Shown piece after piece: positions 16,701 to 23,687 of a DNA stretch of 30,042 bases. Origin of the DNA: a virus; the IMG/VR virus record IMGVR_UViG_3300042891_001411, positions 1 to 30,042 of that record; one strand, given 5' to 3'. The position numbers and the translations under genes were made by a program. The stretch's first letter is position 1, and the number at the start of each line of letters is the position of its first letter. Below the pieces are notes generated by a model, which was not told the origin of the DNA, did not search any database, and saw only the letters and a program-made list of their open reading frames with translations.

Positions 16701-16992
16701 TAAGTGTAGCGTCATGATTACCCGCAGTCAATATAGTTGGGCGTAAATCTGCCAAACTCTTCAAAAAATCGGACGTTATTTCAACGCATTCGGGACTCAG
16801 ATCGCTTTTGTTATGGAAAACGTCTCCAACCACACAAACCACGGTTGAAGATGGCGTTTTAGCAATTGCATTGTAGAGATTTTTAAATACCTCTTTGTAT
16901 TCAGAATGACGTTTAGTCAGTCGAACATGAATATCTGCGATGTGCAAAATATTTGTAAAATTACTAACGTCACATTTTAGTTTATTAATCAT
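13783..16992 (-). CDS. sbcCD: Fused SbcD-SbcC (gp47-gp46, Mre11-Rad50-like) recombination nuclease
   Basis: One 1069-aa frame joins both subunits of the recombination nuclease, which are separate genes 47 and 46 in T4. Residues 1-about 330 are the Mre11/SbcD phosphoesterase with all metal motifs: HIADIH (17-22), VGDVFH (55-60), AGNHDA (90-95), LYHGP (168-172) and GDIHRHQ (202-208). A linker leads to the Rad50/SbcC ATPase: P-loop FAANASGKSS (424-433), Q-loop VLSIQNS, long coiled coils on both sides of a zinc hook DPNCNFCVNN (cysteines near 744 and 747), signature ELASGLEKFVSSLAIR (about 974) and Walker B NFIAIDEGFG (about 1001). The P-loop has Ala where the first Gly of GxxxxGKS is usual. It resects DNA ends for recombination-dependent replication. 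The stop is followed by the hairpin at 13751-13777. Confidence 0.95.
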   Translation of the reverse strand: MINKLKCDVSNFTNILHIADIHVRLTKRHSEYKEVFKNLYNAIAKTPSSTVVCVVGDVFHNKSDLSPECVEITSDFLKSLADLRPTILTAGNHDATLTNKNRLDSLTPIVNALQHPNLFYLRDTGVYQLGDILFNNFSVFDEHSPENFIKFSDIPKIYVNNANYFVGLYHGPIDSAVTDIGYKVSSNTKNELFDGHQMILLGDIHRHQVLQQYHIDSNHIRKPVVVYSGSLIQQDHGEELKGHGFVYWDLKTFKFKHVEVKNDYGYFTAEVNNGKLVTDITDIPKKTTLRIKLFETVATEMKTVVSEISKHTEIIDINYLRVDSLSPTFSNSVVPNLNVHGLSNISYQNKLIEEYLRDKHTNIPDDLIRDVEKINKELNDLIVKDLTAKNIRWKPKRFEFDNMFSYGENNVIDFSKMKDVVGLFAANASGKSSILSALSFCIFDKCDRAFKAVHVMNTQKMSFRCKFNFEIDKVDYFIERIGHADKKGSVKVDVKFWKEEKGKIVELNGEARRNTNDLIRDYVGTYDDFILTVLSIQNSKTGSFIDLGQTERKDLLSQFMGLTIFDKLHGLANDKMREWAILMKNFVKTDYNAELEILTTNINNTESVIRLKEDELKTLMDSRDIENDKVAETTKQLVKVNVTNTDISMLELQRINTEKKIITEQTKFNQEIPNIDKLKNDIKPINDKVDKFKSDDIESKYSEYNTLKLDASNIEGQLERKKLIVTNKLDKLKKLETHKYDPNCNFCVNNVFVQDAIKTKEDLENDKMEAKGLIEKLNVVKNKLTTIELIANQYQEYRNLVNNLSTLTKNISNLENLQLQRENTIVKDNNSLVSITSKIKEYYDAKDAIESNINVQKIIDGIKSNIKNIDFNIRTVNVTITDAKSKINNWNYQKSQIESKITEIKETEKIHNAYTYYVDAVSRDGLQYQIISKALPGIESEVNNILNQIVEFTISFQTDGKNIMAYIVYEDKKWPLELASGLEKFVSSLAIRVALINVSNLPRPNFIAIDEGFGCADSDHLSAMSNLFSFLKNNFDFVWIVSHLDVLKDMVDTRLEIVKDAGFSRINFQ

Positions 16993-16997
16993 AAAAT

Positions 16998-17960
16998 TTA
17001 TACAGATAGTTTCATTCGAAACAAAGATTCAAAATCCAACACTGGTGTGTTTTCAATCAATTCCCATGTTTTTTCAAAACCAATTTCGGACGGATCTTTT
17101 CCATCCAGTTTAACCACTTTCGTTTCAATGTTGTTCTTCAATAAAAATTCACTTATTCTAATAGAATCAAACAAAGCATCATTGTCCAAAACGATGTTTA
17201 CTTTTCTTACTGTATTACAGATCAATGAAGATTTCAACTTATTTGAAAGAGTTTTTCCAAATAAAGGAATTGCGTTGTTTCGTATGGCGATTGCATCAAA
17301 CGCACCCTCAACCAATGTTATCGGTTGATTATAGTCCACAAACATTTCAAATCCAATAATGTCTTTGGAACTATAACTGTTCACATATTTCATTTTGGCA
17401 TCTTCAAATACGCTACGAGTGGAATAAAAATTCAACTGGCCAGACGCATCATATGATGGAATTAAAACTCTGCCATGAAATTGACCACCGTCACAATATC
17501 CAATATTATATCTCAAAACATCATATTTAGTAATGTTTCGGGACTTCAAGTATTGTAGAGCGTGTCTTCCAACCAAAGTTAAATCATCATCATAAAACGA
17601 ATGATACTCTTGAGGTAATACTAATTGAACAGTCTGTTCAATCTTTCGTTCAGAGAATATTTCCAAGATGGAACTAATATCATCTTGTGGAAGTTTCCTA
17701 TATGTTTGGGTATTTTTATAAATCTGTCCAAGATACTCGCTTGATAATCCCAACTTTTTAAATAAAGTTTTGAGAGATGTACCTGATAATCCACACACCC
17801 AACAGTGGTATTTACCAGTAATCGTGTTGATTTCCAACTTACGTTTGTAATGTTTACAGACTGGACAAAAATAAACTGCATCAGTCCCCTTTCGAATCTT
17901 GGCAGACTGTTTGAATGCTTTATTTAGGATTGTTACGACTTCCGTCTGATACAACAACAT
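16998..17960 (-). CDS. DnaG/gp61-type DNA primase
   Basis: A 320-aa protein with an N-terminal zinc ribbon (C32-PV-C35, C53-WV-C56), then the RNA polymerase core: GRVLIPSYDASG (163-174) and a TOPRIM domain with LVEGAFDAIA (E218), VNIVLDNDA (D259, D261) and LDGKDPSEIG. It would make RNA primers for lagging-strand synthesis at the phage fork. Size is close to T4 gp61 (about 340 aa), and no helicase domain is fused, so a separate gp41-like helicase is expected elsewhere. The gene ends 5 nt before the SbcCD start, suggesting co-transcription of a replication/recombination block. The start has no Shine-Dalgarno sequence. Confidence 0.93.
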   Translation of the reverse strand: MLLYQTEVVTILNKAFKQSAKIRKGTDAVYFCPVCKHYKRKLEINTITGKYHCWVCGLSGTSLKTLFKKLGLSSEYLGQIYKNTQTYRKLPQDDISSILEIFSERKIEQTVQLVLPQEYHSFYDDDLTLVGRHALQYLKSRNITKYDVLRYNIGYCDGGQFHGRVLIPSYDASGQLNFYSTRSVFEDAKMKYVNSYSSKDIIGFEMFVDYNQPITLVEGAFDAIAIRNNAIPLFGKTLSNKLKSSLICNTVRKVNIVLDNDALFDSIRISEFLLKNNIETKVVKLDGKDPSEIGFEKTWELIENTPVLDFESLFRMKLSV

Positions 17961-18000
17961 GCGTATACTGTATCAGATCCCCAGACTAAATCAACTTATT

Positions 18001-18504
18001 TTAAGGTTTAAATAAAGCACACACCACTGCATCGTACATGTCACCATTACGTTCGTCCCAACTTCCCTTTTTCTTTTTTTTGTCATATTTGTCAACATCC
18101 AAGAAATTGACAATGTTGGCTTTAACAAACTCTTTAGACTTCATTCCTTTGACTCTCGCCTTACCAAACAGTTGTTTACGCATGGTATTAACGTTACAGA
18201 GGTTAATTTTTACACCCATGTCTTCAGATAGAATGTACTCAAAAACTGCGTTGAATCTTGCCAATTTGATGATGGTTTGTTGAGTTGTACGACCACCCAT
18301 AAATCCGTTCAGTGCGGCTTCCATATTAACTGATGTGATACTACTGTAATATTTAGTGGATTCTAAAAACTTCAAAACAAAAAAAGACTTCTCTTTGGAA
18401 GTCTCTAAATGTGATATATCTAAAAAGCCAGTATCAATTATTTTACCGTTTTCCGAAACTGCCCATCCAACGGTAGACGTACTAGCGTCTAATCCTAATG
18501 TCAT
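18001..18504 (-). CDS. ruvC: RuvC-like Holliday junction resolvase (RNase H fold)
   Basis: A 167-aa protein with the four acidic residues of the RuvC family: D6 in TLGLDASTSTVGWAV, E62 in SVNMEAALNG, and D155/D158 in RNGDMYDAVVCAL. A Lys-rich loop (KYDKKKKKGSWDE, 139-151) precedes the last motif, and length matches bacterial RuvC (about 170 aa). It should resolve four-way or branched DNA before packaging, the job T4 gives to the unrelated endonuclease VII (gp49). It leads the resolvase-primase-SbcCD block, with 40 nt to the primase. Other RNase H-fold nucleases cannot be excluded, but the motif set and size favour a resolvase. Confidence 0.88.
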   Translation of the reverse strand: MTLGLDASTSTVGWAVSENGKIIDTGFLDISHLETSKEKSFFVLKFLESTKYYSSITSVNMEAALNGFMGGRTTQQTIIKLARFNAVFEYILSEDMGVKINLCNVNTMRKQLFGKARVKGMKSKEFVKANIVNFLDVDKYDKKKKKGSWDERNGDMYDAVVCALFKP

Positions 18505-18521
18505 AACTTATTTTTATACCG

Positions 18522-18803
18522 TTACTTCTTATATCTTGTAGTATCAGTTACACGATACAATCCTGATGTAGATAACGCTTTATCAGTAAAATTCTCACGA
18601 CGAGATGTGTTCATACCAGTCGTAAATCCCGGCTCAATTGTAAGTGTTCGTGAAAGCTGAGTATATCCAAATGGTGATTGAAGACCCAAAATAGCAGTAT
18701 TTGTATTTGCTTTTTTAGCATCAAATGCACCGCCTGCTTTATCACTCTTATATCTCTGCTCAAGATTTTTTGTGAGAGATGTTCTTTCGATTGAGGTTGC
18801 CAT
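18522..18803 (-). CDS. Small protein of the tail block, unknown function
   Basis: A 93-aa protein (MATSIERTSLTKNLEQRY...) with no recognisable domain. It contains a PFGYTQLSRTLTIEPGF segment and is polar, without membrane segment or signal. It is placed directly after the 781-aa tail protein and before the resolvase gene. The conserved-looking start context (ATTATGGC), a TATTTATA motif upstream and the tight packing support a real gene. A minor virion component is a guess from position. Confidence 0.7.
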   Translation of the reverse strand: MATSIERTSLTKNLEQRYKSDKAGGAFDAKKANTNTAILGLQSPFGYTQLSRTLTIEPGFTTGMNTSRRENFTDKALSTSGLYRVTDTTRYKK

Positions 18804-18821
18804 AATTTAATATATGTTTAC

Positions 18822-18829
18822 TATAAATA
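18822..18829 (-). promoter_or_regulatory. TAYTTATA motif before the 93-aa gene
   Basis: The minus strand reads TATTTATA, 18 nt before ATG 18803, in the 29-nt gap after the 781-aa gene. It is one of the recurring upstream motifs. Confidence 0.35.
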
Positions 18830-18832
18830 TGT

Positions 18833-21178
18833 TTATACATCCCATTTAATCAAAAAATTTAATGGGTATTCACCACTGTTTTTGATTGGAGATGATAACT
18901 TAGCTACGGCTACAAGATCTGATCCTGTATATAAACCAATAGTTGTAATGTATGGTGCTAAATATGAACCGGTGACATCCAAAGATGCACTATCTTGATA
19001 ATTTAAGAAATCTGGTTTAACCGTTGGAATTCCATTTGTATTCGTATATTTTGATGTTTTTGAAGTAATATATGCAACAACGTCAGAAAGAGTCTTACGT
19101 GTTGAAAATGGATTGATTAGTCGAGTATAATCATTAATACCCAACGATCCAATAAAGAACTTCCACAAGATCTTTGCATCCTGAATAGAAACTTTTCCAT
19201 CGCCATCAAAATCAAATTGTGACTCCAATCTGAATAATGTTGGTTTAAACGTAGCATATTGTTGTTTTAATGTATATTGACCATATTCATAATATGTTGT
19301 ATAGTATTCAAACAAACTACGTTCCGAATCAGATTCAATAACATATTCGTCCCAGAAAGTAGAATCTTGATCAAAATTTGGATTTCCCGGTGTATTGATA
19401 TCAACGATGTACAATAAAATCAAATTAATATCTCTAAAATCAACATCTCCGCTACCCAACAAGTTAAATGGTGGGTTAGTAACATTCAATGCAGTTGGAT
19501 TGGTACTAACATTAAATTCACCAGAGTCAACTACACAAATCACGGATTTTTCATTAATTGTATATTTGCTACTATAATCTATGGTGTATTTGTACTCGTA
19601 AGTATCGTTTGTAGACAACACATTTGTAAATTGCGATCCGGTATTTGAAAAAACAATTTCACCATTCTTGTAAAAAATATTTCCAGCATGATAATCTGTT
19701 CTCAATGAACTCAATGTAGAAATATATGCATGTCCTTTCATGTTTTGTAATACAGATTGTGGTACAAGTGGTGTCACCACAAACGAATTACTTGAAGTAA
19801 AGTCTGTCAAAATCAACGGCGATCCAATCACAATCCCGGTATCACTAATAGCTACATCATATCCATATGACATGTATGGATATCCAATTGATTTCTTTTT
19901 GTAATCATAAGTCACAGGTATAACAGATGATCCAGTCCTCTCTAACAAAATAAACTGTCCATTTAAGACATGCGTATCATCATATGATTGACTAATAGAA
20001 CTAGATATGTTGGCTTTAACCGCCAAGTCATTGCTTGATGATACACACCCTACAATAATATTGTTGTTAAATGTATCAACAGAAATTCCTAGTTTATTCT
20101 GTTTAATTGTGTTTACATCACCAATATACTTCTCAACCAAATCCCAATATACTTGTCCACTATCAGCATAAATTCCATTTGCTTCAGGTGTGTTTACTGG
20201 ACATTCTGTCTTTTTATAGATATATACAGCGCCTCTATCATACTGTGTTGTGGATCCACTGAATTCATAATAACTGGCATCATATGGAGCACCAATTACA
20301 ATTGTATCACCATTAATTTGAATATCCGAACCAAACCCATCATATGACTTTTTGACATAATTATAAGAATTAACATCGTCAAATGGAACTTTTTGAGAAC
20401 CGGTAATAGATGAAAACGTATGTGTTAATGACCAACCACCTGACGCACTTTCATACAAATATACTTTGGGGTTTTCTATAGAAACATCTTCAGAAACCAA
20501 AACTGAATTTGTTCCTGATTTATCAATTCGAACTATAGATCCAAAACTATTTCCTACTGTAGGAGAAGTAATATATGTGGTTGGTGATGCTGGAATTGAT
20601 ACACTATTAGATCCCGTAGTGTAACTATAAAAGTATACACGATCATATGCATTTGCACTTATTGCAATATAATTTTTATTAACCGCAACGGAATGTCCAA
20701 ATGTATTGTATGATGTGTTTATGGGAGATACTATCTTTGATACACTCAACAATGATGCCGACAAAGAATACGCAACCGATGATGACGGATTCAATAAATA
20801 TACATCTGTTAAACTATTATGTGAATATGACGTACCATCATACGATCCACTAAAATATTCATCACCGACCACAAAAATATTGTTATACAAATCAAATGAC
20901 AATCCATATCCATCTTTAATAACATTACCGCTCGTTCCACCACTACCACCACTACCACCTGTGCCTCCTGTACCAGACGTACCATACGCCTTCATAGACT
21001 GTGCAGTTCCATAATAAGTATAAATCCCTTGTGAAGCATTAAATCGATAAAGATCAATACTACCCGTACCCTCTTGAGATGCATATTGTGGATTTGGATT
21101 TCCTATAGCTGCAAATTTACCATGGGCTTCTACCTTATATCCAAATAGTGTTACAGGTCCAATCGTTCCATTATTCAT
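18833..21178 (-). CDS. Tail protein with FG-GAP-like beta-propeller and dockerin-like EF-hand pair
   Basis: A 781-aa protein. Residues about 10-460 contain repeats of the integrin FG-GAP/propeller type: FGYKVEAHGKFAAIGNP (12-28), YGLSFDLYNNIFVVGDEY, FGHSVAVNKNYIAISAN (160-176), FGSDIQINGDTIVIGAP (282-298), GISVDTFNNNIIVGC and YGYDVAISDTGIVIGSP. Each ends in a strand like GAVYIY. A Gly-rich linker (66-85) interrupts blade one. A beta module follows (about 525-562, ending EFNVSTNPT). A region with two dockerin-like calcium hands comes next: GDVDFRDINLILLYIV (577-592) and DFDGDGKVSIQDAKILWKFF (656-675, ligands D656, D658, D660, D667). The end, TTIGLYTGSDLVAVAKLS, is shared with the 418-aa neighbour. 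It is probably a surface-exposed tail or fibre protein; a partner for the dockerin-like part is unknown. Confidence 0.88.
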   Translation of the reverse strand: MNNGTIGPVTLFGYKVEAHGKFAAIGNPNPQYASQEGTGSIDLYRFNASQGIYTYYGTAQSMKAYGTSGTGGTGGSGGSGGTSGNVIKDGYGLSFDLYNNIFVVGDEYFSGSYDGTSYSHNSLTDVYLLNPSSSVAYSLSASLLSVSKIVSPINTSYNTFGHSVAVNKNYIAISANAYDRVYFYSYTTGSNSVSIPASPTTYITSPTVGNSFGSIVRIDKSGTNSVLVSEDVSIENPKVYLYESASGGWSLTHTFSSITGSQKVPFDDVNSYNYVKKSYDGFGSDIQINGDTIVIGAPYDASYYEFSGSTTQYDRGAVYIYKKTECPVNTPEANGIYADSGQVYWDLVEKYIGDVNTIKQNKLGISVDTFNNNIIVGCVSSSNDLAVKANISSSISQSYDDTHVLNGQFILLERTGSSVIPVTYDYKKKSIGYPYMSYGYDVAISDTGIVIGSPLILTDFTSSNSFVVTPLVPQSVLQNMKGHAYISTLSSLRTDYHAGNIFYKNGEIVFSNTGSQFTNVLSTNDTYEYKYTIDYSSKYTINEKSVICVVDSGEFNVSTNPTALNVTNPPFNLLGSGDVDFRDINLILLYIVDINTPGNPNFDQDSTFWDEYVIESDSERSLFEYYTTYYEYGQYTLKQQYATFKPTLFRLESQFDFDGDGKVSIQDAKILWKFFIGSLGINDYTRLINPFSTRKTLSDVVAYITSKTSKYTNTNGIPTVKPDFLNYQDSASLDVTGSYLAPYITTIGLYTGSDLVAVAKLSSPIKNSGEYPLNFLIKWDV

Positions 21179-21186
21179 AAATCAAT

Positions 21187-21675
21187 TCACAATGCTGAAG
21201 TTAAATCCACATAATTGATGAAATGTGTACCATCTACATATAAGTTTCCGTAGGTATCATCAAAAAATGTATAGACTTTATCCTTCGAATAATCAACAAT
21301 CACAACTGAATCTCTTAAAATAGAATCACCAAAATAAATTCTTGGCAATGTTATTCTAATACAACTATTCTGAAGAATCTTAATAACCTTATCGGTATCA
21401 GTAGTTTCTAATCCAAAATTTTGTGCAATATTATCATTGTAATATGCGTTTTTAACCACCTGATACACCAACCGTTTATATGTGCCATTTTCATTTTGTT
21501 CGTCTGCAGTGACACCATACAACGCAGCTGATGCTGAATCATAAAAGTTGTAACTGCTGCTTACAAAATATCCCTCTTCCACCGTTTGGACCGAACTGAT
21601 TGAATTCAGTGACCACGATTTGTTTGATACAAACGGCGTATTAAATATTTCATTCGTTTGAATGGGCTTGATCAT
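21187..21675 (-). CDS. Tail-block protein of unknown function
   Basis: A 162-aa protein without a domain I recognise. It is rich in Tyr, Asn, Asp and Val with beta-strand patterns (RLVYQVVKNAYYNDN, SCIRITLPRIYFGDSILRDS, VVIVDYSKDKVYTFFDD). It lies between the 418-aa and 781-aa tail proteins, 8 nt from the latter. A small tail, baseplate or fibre-connector protein is likely by position. The start is preceded by a TACTTATA motif and AGAAG. Confidence 0.8.
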   Translation of the reverse strand: MIKPIQTNEIFNTPFVSNKSWSLNSISSVQTVEEGYFVSSSYNFYDSASAALYGVTADEQNENGTYKRLVYQVVKNAYYNDNIAQNFGLETTDTDKVIKILQNSCIRITLPRIYFGDSILRDSVVIVDYSKDKVYTFFDDTYGNLYVDGTHFINYVDLTSAL

Positions 21676-21682
21676 CTTCTAT

Positions 21683-21690
21683 TATAAGTA
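21683..21690 (-). promoter_or_regulatory. TAYTTATA motif before the 162-aa gene
   Basis: The minus strand reads TACTTATA, 7 nt before ATG 21675, in the 66-nt gap after the 418-aa gene. It has the same core as the TATTTATA sites. Confidence 0.35.
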
Positions 21691-21741
21691 TAATCCAACA
21701 ATAGATTTGATCACAATCCGATTGGATTTTAGATTAAACGA

Positions 21742-22998
21742 TTAAAAATCAAGTCGTACTTTAACCAAAAGTTCATTTGAAAATGTCTTTTGAGAAGGTC
21801 TACTTAATTTGGCGATTGCAACCAACTCGTTATTTCCATTGTACAAGCCAACAGATGTAGGATAAACCTTCGGATCAGTCAAAAAGTCTGTTTGCTTGAT
21901 ATCACCACGTTGATAAATCTCTAATGTTACAGGATCTTGTACCGATGTTTGATATGAGAACGTAGGATTATTGGTATAGTTAAAATCACGGTTTTTAACA
22001 CGTACAAAATAATGTCTAGATGGTACATACTCGCTTCGTCTAAGTCTCATATTGTCATCAGACGCTCTAATAGCATTATATACAGCTTCTTTAAACAACT
22101 GGTTATTCAAATATGTACCAGACGCAGGTGCATTTGTTCTTGCGTTATTAAGTGTATTTACAGACGGAATAGTAATGTTTGCATTAGAGGAAGCATCTCC
22201 TCCTCCAGCGGAAGTCATCAAAACATTATTTAAAAACTCACAATTCAAAACCACTGTACCCGATTTTGGAAATATAATACCTACTCCAGTGTTTGGATGA
22301 TATTGTGCAACTGATTTTGAGCCGGTGTAATTTGATGTTCCAGTTAACAATCCGGTTGCATTACCTGAATAATCATTGTATGTTGCTTCTCCGGTAGTTT
22401 CGTCATAATTACCTAAAATCAAATTGTAATATGTAGATGAACCACTACTTTGATTTGTAATACTAGAATCATCAATCAAACGAACATACTGACCGCTTAC
22501 ATCATTTTCCAAAGTTATTTGAAATTGTCCAGCATCAATTCCATCTCTAATCTTTTGAGAATTATAAGATAAAACAATAAAGTCTGTACTTAACGATACA
22601 CTAGAAACCGTAGTTGAACCAATAGCTTGTGACTTCACTGAAAAAGTTTCACCATTATTAAGAGAATTTACATATTGTGTATAAATTGCCTTAGTAGGTG
22701 CTGCTTGAATGTTTGTATATTCATCATAACTAACACCAAATCCATTAATATTGCCATAAGCAACACTTAAAATAACGTCGTTAGAACTTGATGTAGCAGA
22801 AACGCTAGGATATACATCCAAATAGTAATAACCATTATATAAGTCAAATCTATTTGATCCGGAGATTACTGCTTGCAAACTACCTGTTGCAACCTGATTT
22901 TGGACTTGATATACGGAACCGTTATTGAAAATTCCGGTTGATACTTTTGTAGATCTTCCTACGACAATATCAGACTGTTCAAATTGTTTATAGATCAT
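21742..22998 (-). CDS. Virion structural protein sharing a C-terminal module with the 781-aa tail protein
   Basis: A 418-aa Ser/Thr/Asn/Tyr-rich protein with beta-strand patterns, typical of tail and baseplate components. Residues 329-418 read as a module: VRVKNRDFNYTNNPTF, then VYPTSVGLYNGNNELVAIAK and a strand ending VKVRLDF. The 781-aa neighbour has the same order of motifs (EFNVSTNPT, then TIGLYTGSDLVAVAK) but with a long insertion between them. The LY-x-LVA-x-AKLS-x-P pattern is one I associate with tail proteins of T4-like phages. It starts 3 nt after the stop of the 210-aa gene. The exact T4 equivalent is unclear; gp8/gp10-type baseplate roles are possible. Confidence 0.85.
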   Translation of the reverse strand: MIYKQFEQSDIVVGRSTKVSTGIFNNGSVYQVQNQVATGSLQAVISGSNRFDLYNGYYYLDVYPSVSATSSSNDVILSVAYGNINGFGVSYDEYTNIQAAPTKAIYTQYVNSLNNGETFSVKSQAIGSTTVSSVSLSTDFIVLSYNSQKIRDGIDAGQFQITLENDVSGQYVRLIDDSSITNQSSGSSTYYNLILGNYDETTGEATYNDYSGNATGLLTGTSNYTGSKSVAQYHPNTGVGIIFPKSGTVVLNCEFLNNVLMTSAGGGDASSNANITIPSVNTLNNARTNAPASGTYLNNQLFKEAVYNAIRASDDNMRLRRSEYVPSRHYFVRVKNRDFNYTNNPTFSYQTSVQDPVTLEIYQRGDIKQTDFLTDPKVYPTSVGLYNGNNELVAIAKLSRPSQKTFSNELLVKVRLDF

Positions 22999-23001
22999 AT
23001 G

Positions 23002-23634
23002 TTAGGAAATTCTTACAGTAACAGGGATAACAACCGTTCCACCGCTTTCATTACCGACCACGGTAATTGTAGCAGATGTTGTAACTGTTAATGATGTATT
23101 TGGCACAAACTTAAATCGATTACCAACAACCACTTGGGAACTAGTACTAATCAAATCATTGGCAAACGATGGAACAGTACTTGTAGTAGTATTTGCAGCA
23201 TTTGTTTGATCAACGATCAACGTACCAATTTTCTTATTAGACAAAATAGCAGTATATCCAAGTGTAAGGTTATATGCTGGATTAGTCGTTGGTGAAATCA
23301 CATTATCAGATTTATTATCTTTTTGAACGTCAATTGATTGAATATTCAAACTAATGACTGGAATTGATGTTACGCCTTGTGCGAGAGTAACCAATTTATA
23401 TTTCATTGACTGAGTTTCATCAGACAGTGGTTGAAATACAGGTGTATTTCTAATAGCAATATCATAATATGCACTACCCTGTGGATGGTTTGGATTGTAC
23501 AAACTATAGTCAACTTCATCATCTGCCAATGCAAATGACGTAATATTTAGATTGCCAGTCTGAGCAAGAAGTTCTCTCCCTCTTTTCGTAAGGACCGCAT
23601 CCACAGTAATTGATTTGTTATCGACGTATGCCAT
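23002..23634 (-). CDS. Conserved baseplate/tail-type protein
   Basis: A 210-aa protein. The N-terminal 80 residues (VDAVLTKRGRELLA, ITSFALADDEVDYSLYNP, HPQGSAYYDIAIRNTPVFQP) resemble a conserved structural family that I associate with baseplate regions of large myoviruses. The rest is beta-rich with Thr/Val-rich strands and an Ig-like look towards the end (TVTTSATITVVGNESGGTVV). It has no catalytic motif. It lies between the 1428-aa giant and the 418-aa protein. A TACTTATA motif lies 13 nt before the ATATGGC start. Confidence 0.82.
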   Translation of the reverse strand: MAYVDNKSITVDAVLTKRGRELLAQTGNLNITSFALADDEVDYSLYNPNHPQGSAYYDIAIRNTPVFQPLSDETQSMKYKLVTLAQGVTSIPVISLNIQSIDVQKDNKSDNVISPTTNPAYNLTLGYTAILSNKKIGTLIVDQTNAANTTTSTVPSFANDLISTSSQVVVGNRFKFVPNTSLTVTTSATITVVGNESGGTVVIPVTVRIS

Positions 23635-23647
23635 ATATGTGTTTGTT

Positions 23648-23655
23648 TATAAGTA
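23648..23655 (-). promoter_or_regulatory. TAYTTATA motif before the 210-aa gene
   Basis: The minus strand reads TACTTATA, 13 nt before ATG 23634, in the 53-nt gap after the 1428-aa gene. The rest of the gap is AT-rich and shows no terminator hairpin. Confidence 0.35.
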
Positions 23656-23687
23656 TTGTTTTAACTGTCTTTTTGTTTATTATTTTT

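Noticed and set aside
20930-20985. Gly/Ser/Thr-coding low-complexity tract as a mobile or recombination site
   Set aside because: It is imperfect, in frame and short. A flexible linker inside the first propeller blade explains it.
21715-21728. Small inverted repeat AATCC-GATT-GGATT between two tail genes
   Set aside because: The 5-bp stem is short, has no T-run on the minus-strand exit side, and is expected by chance in AT-rich DNA.
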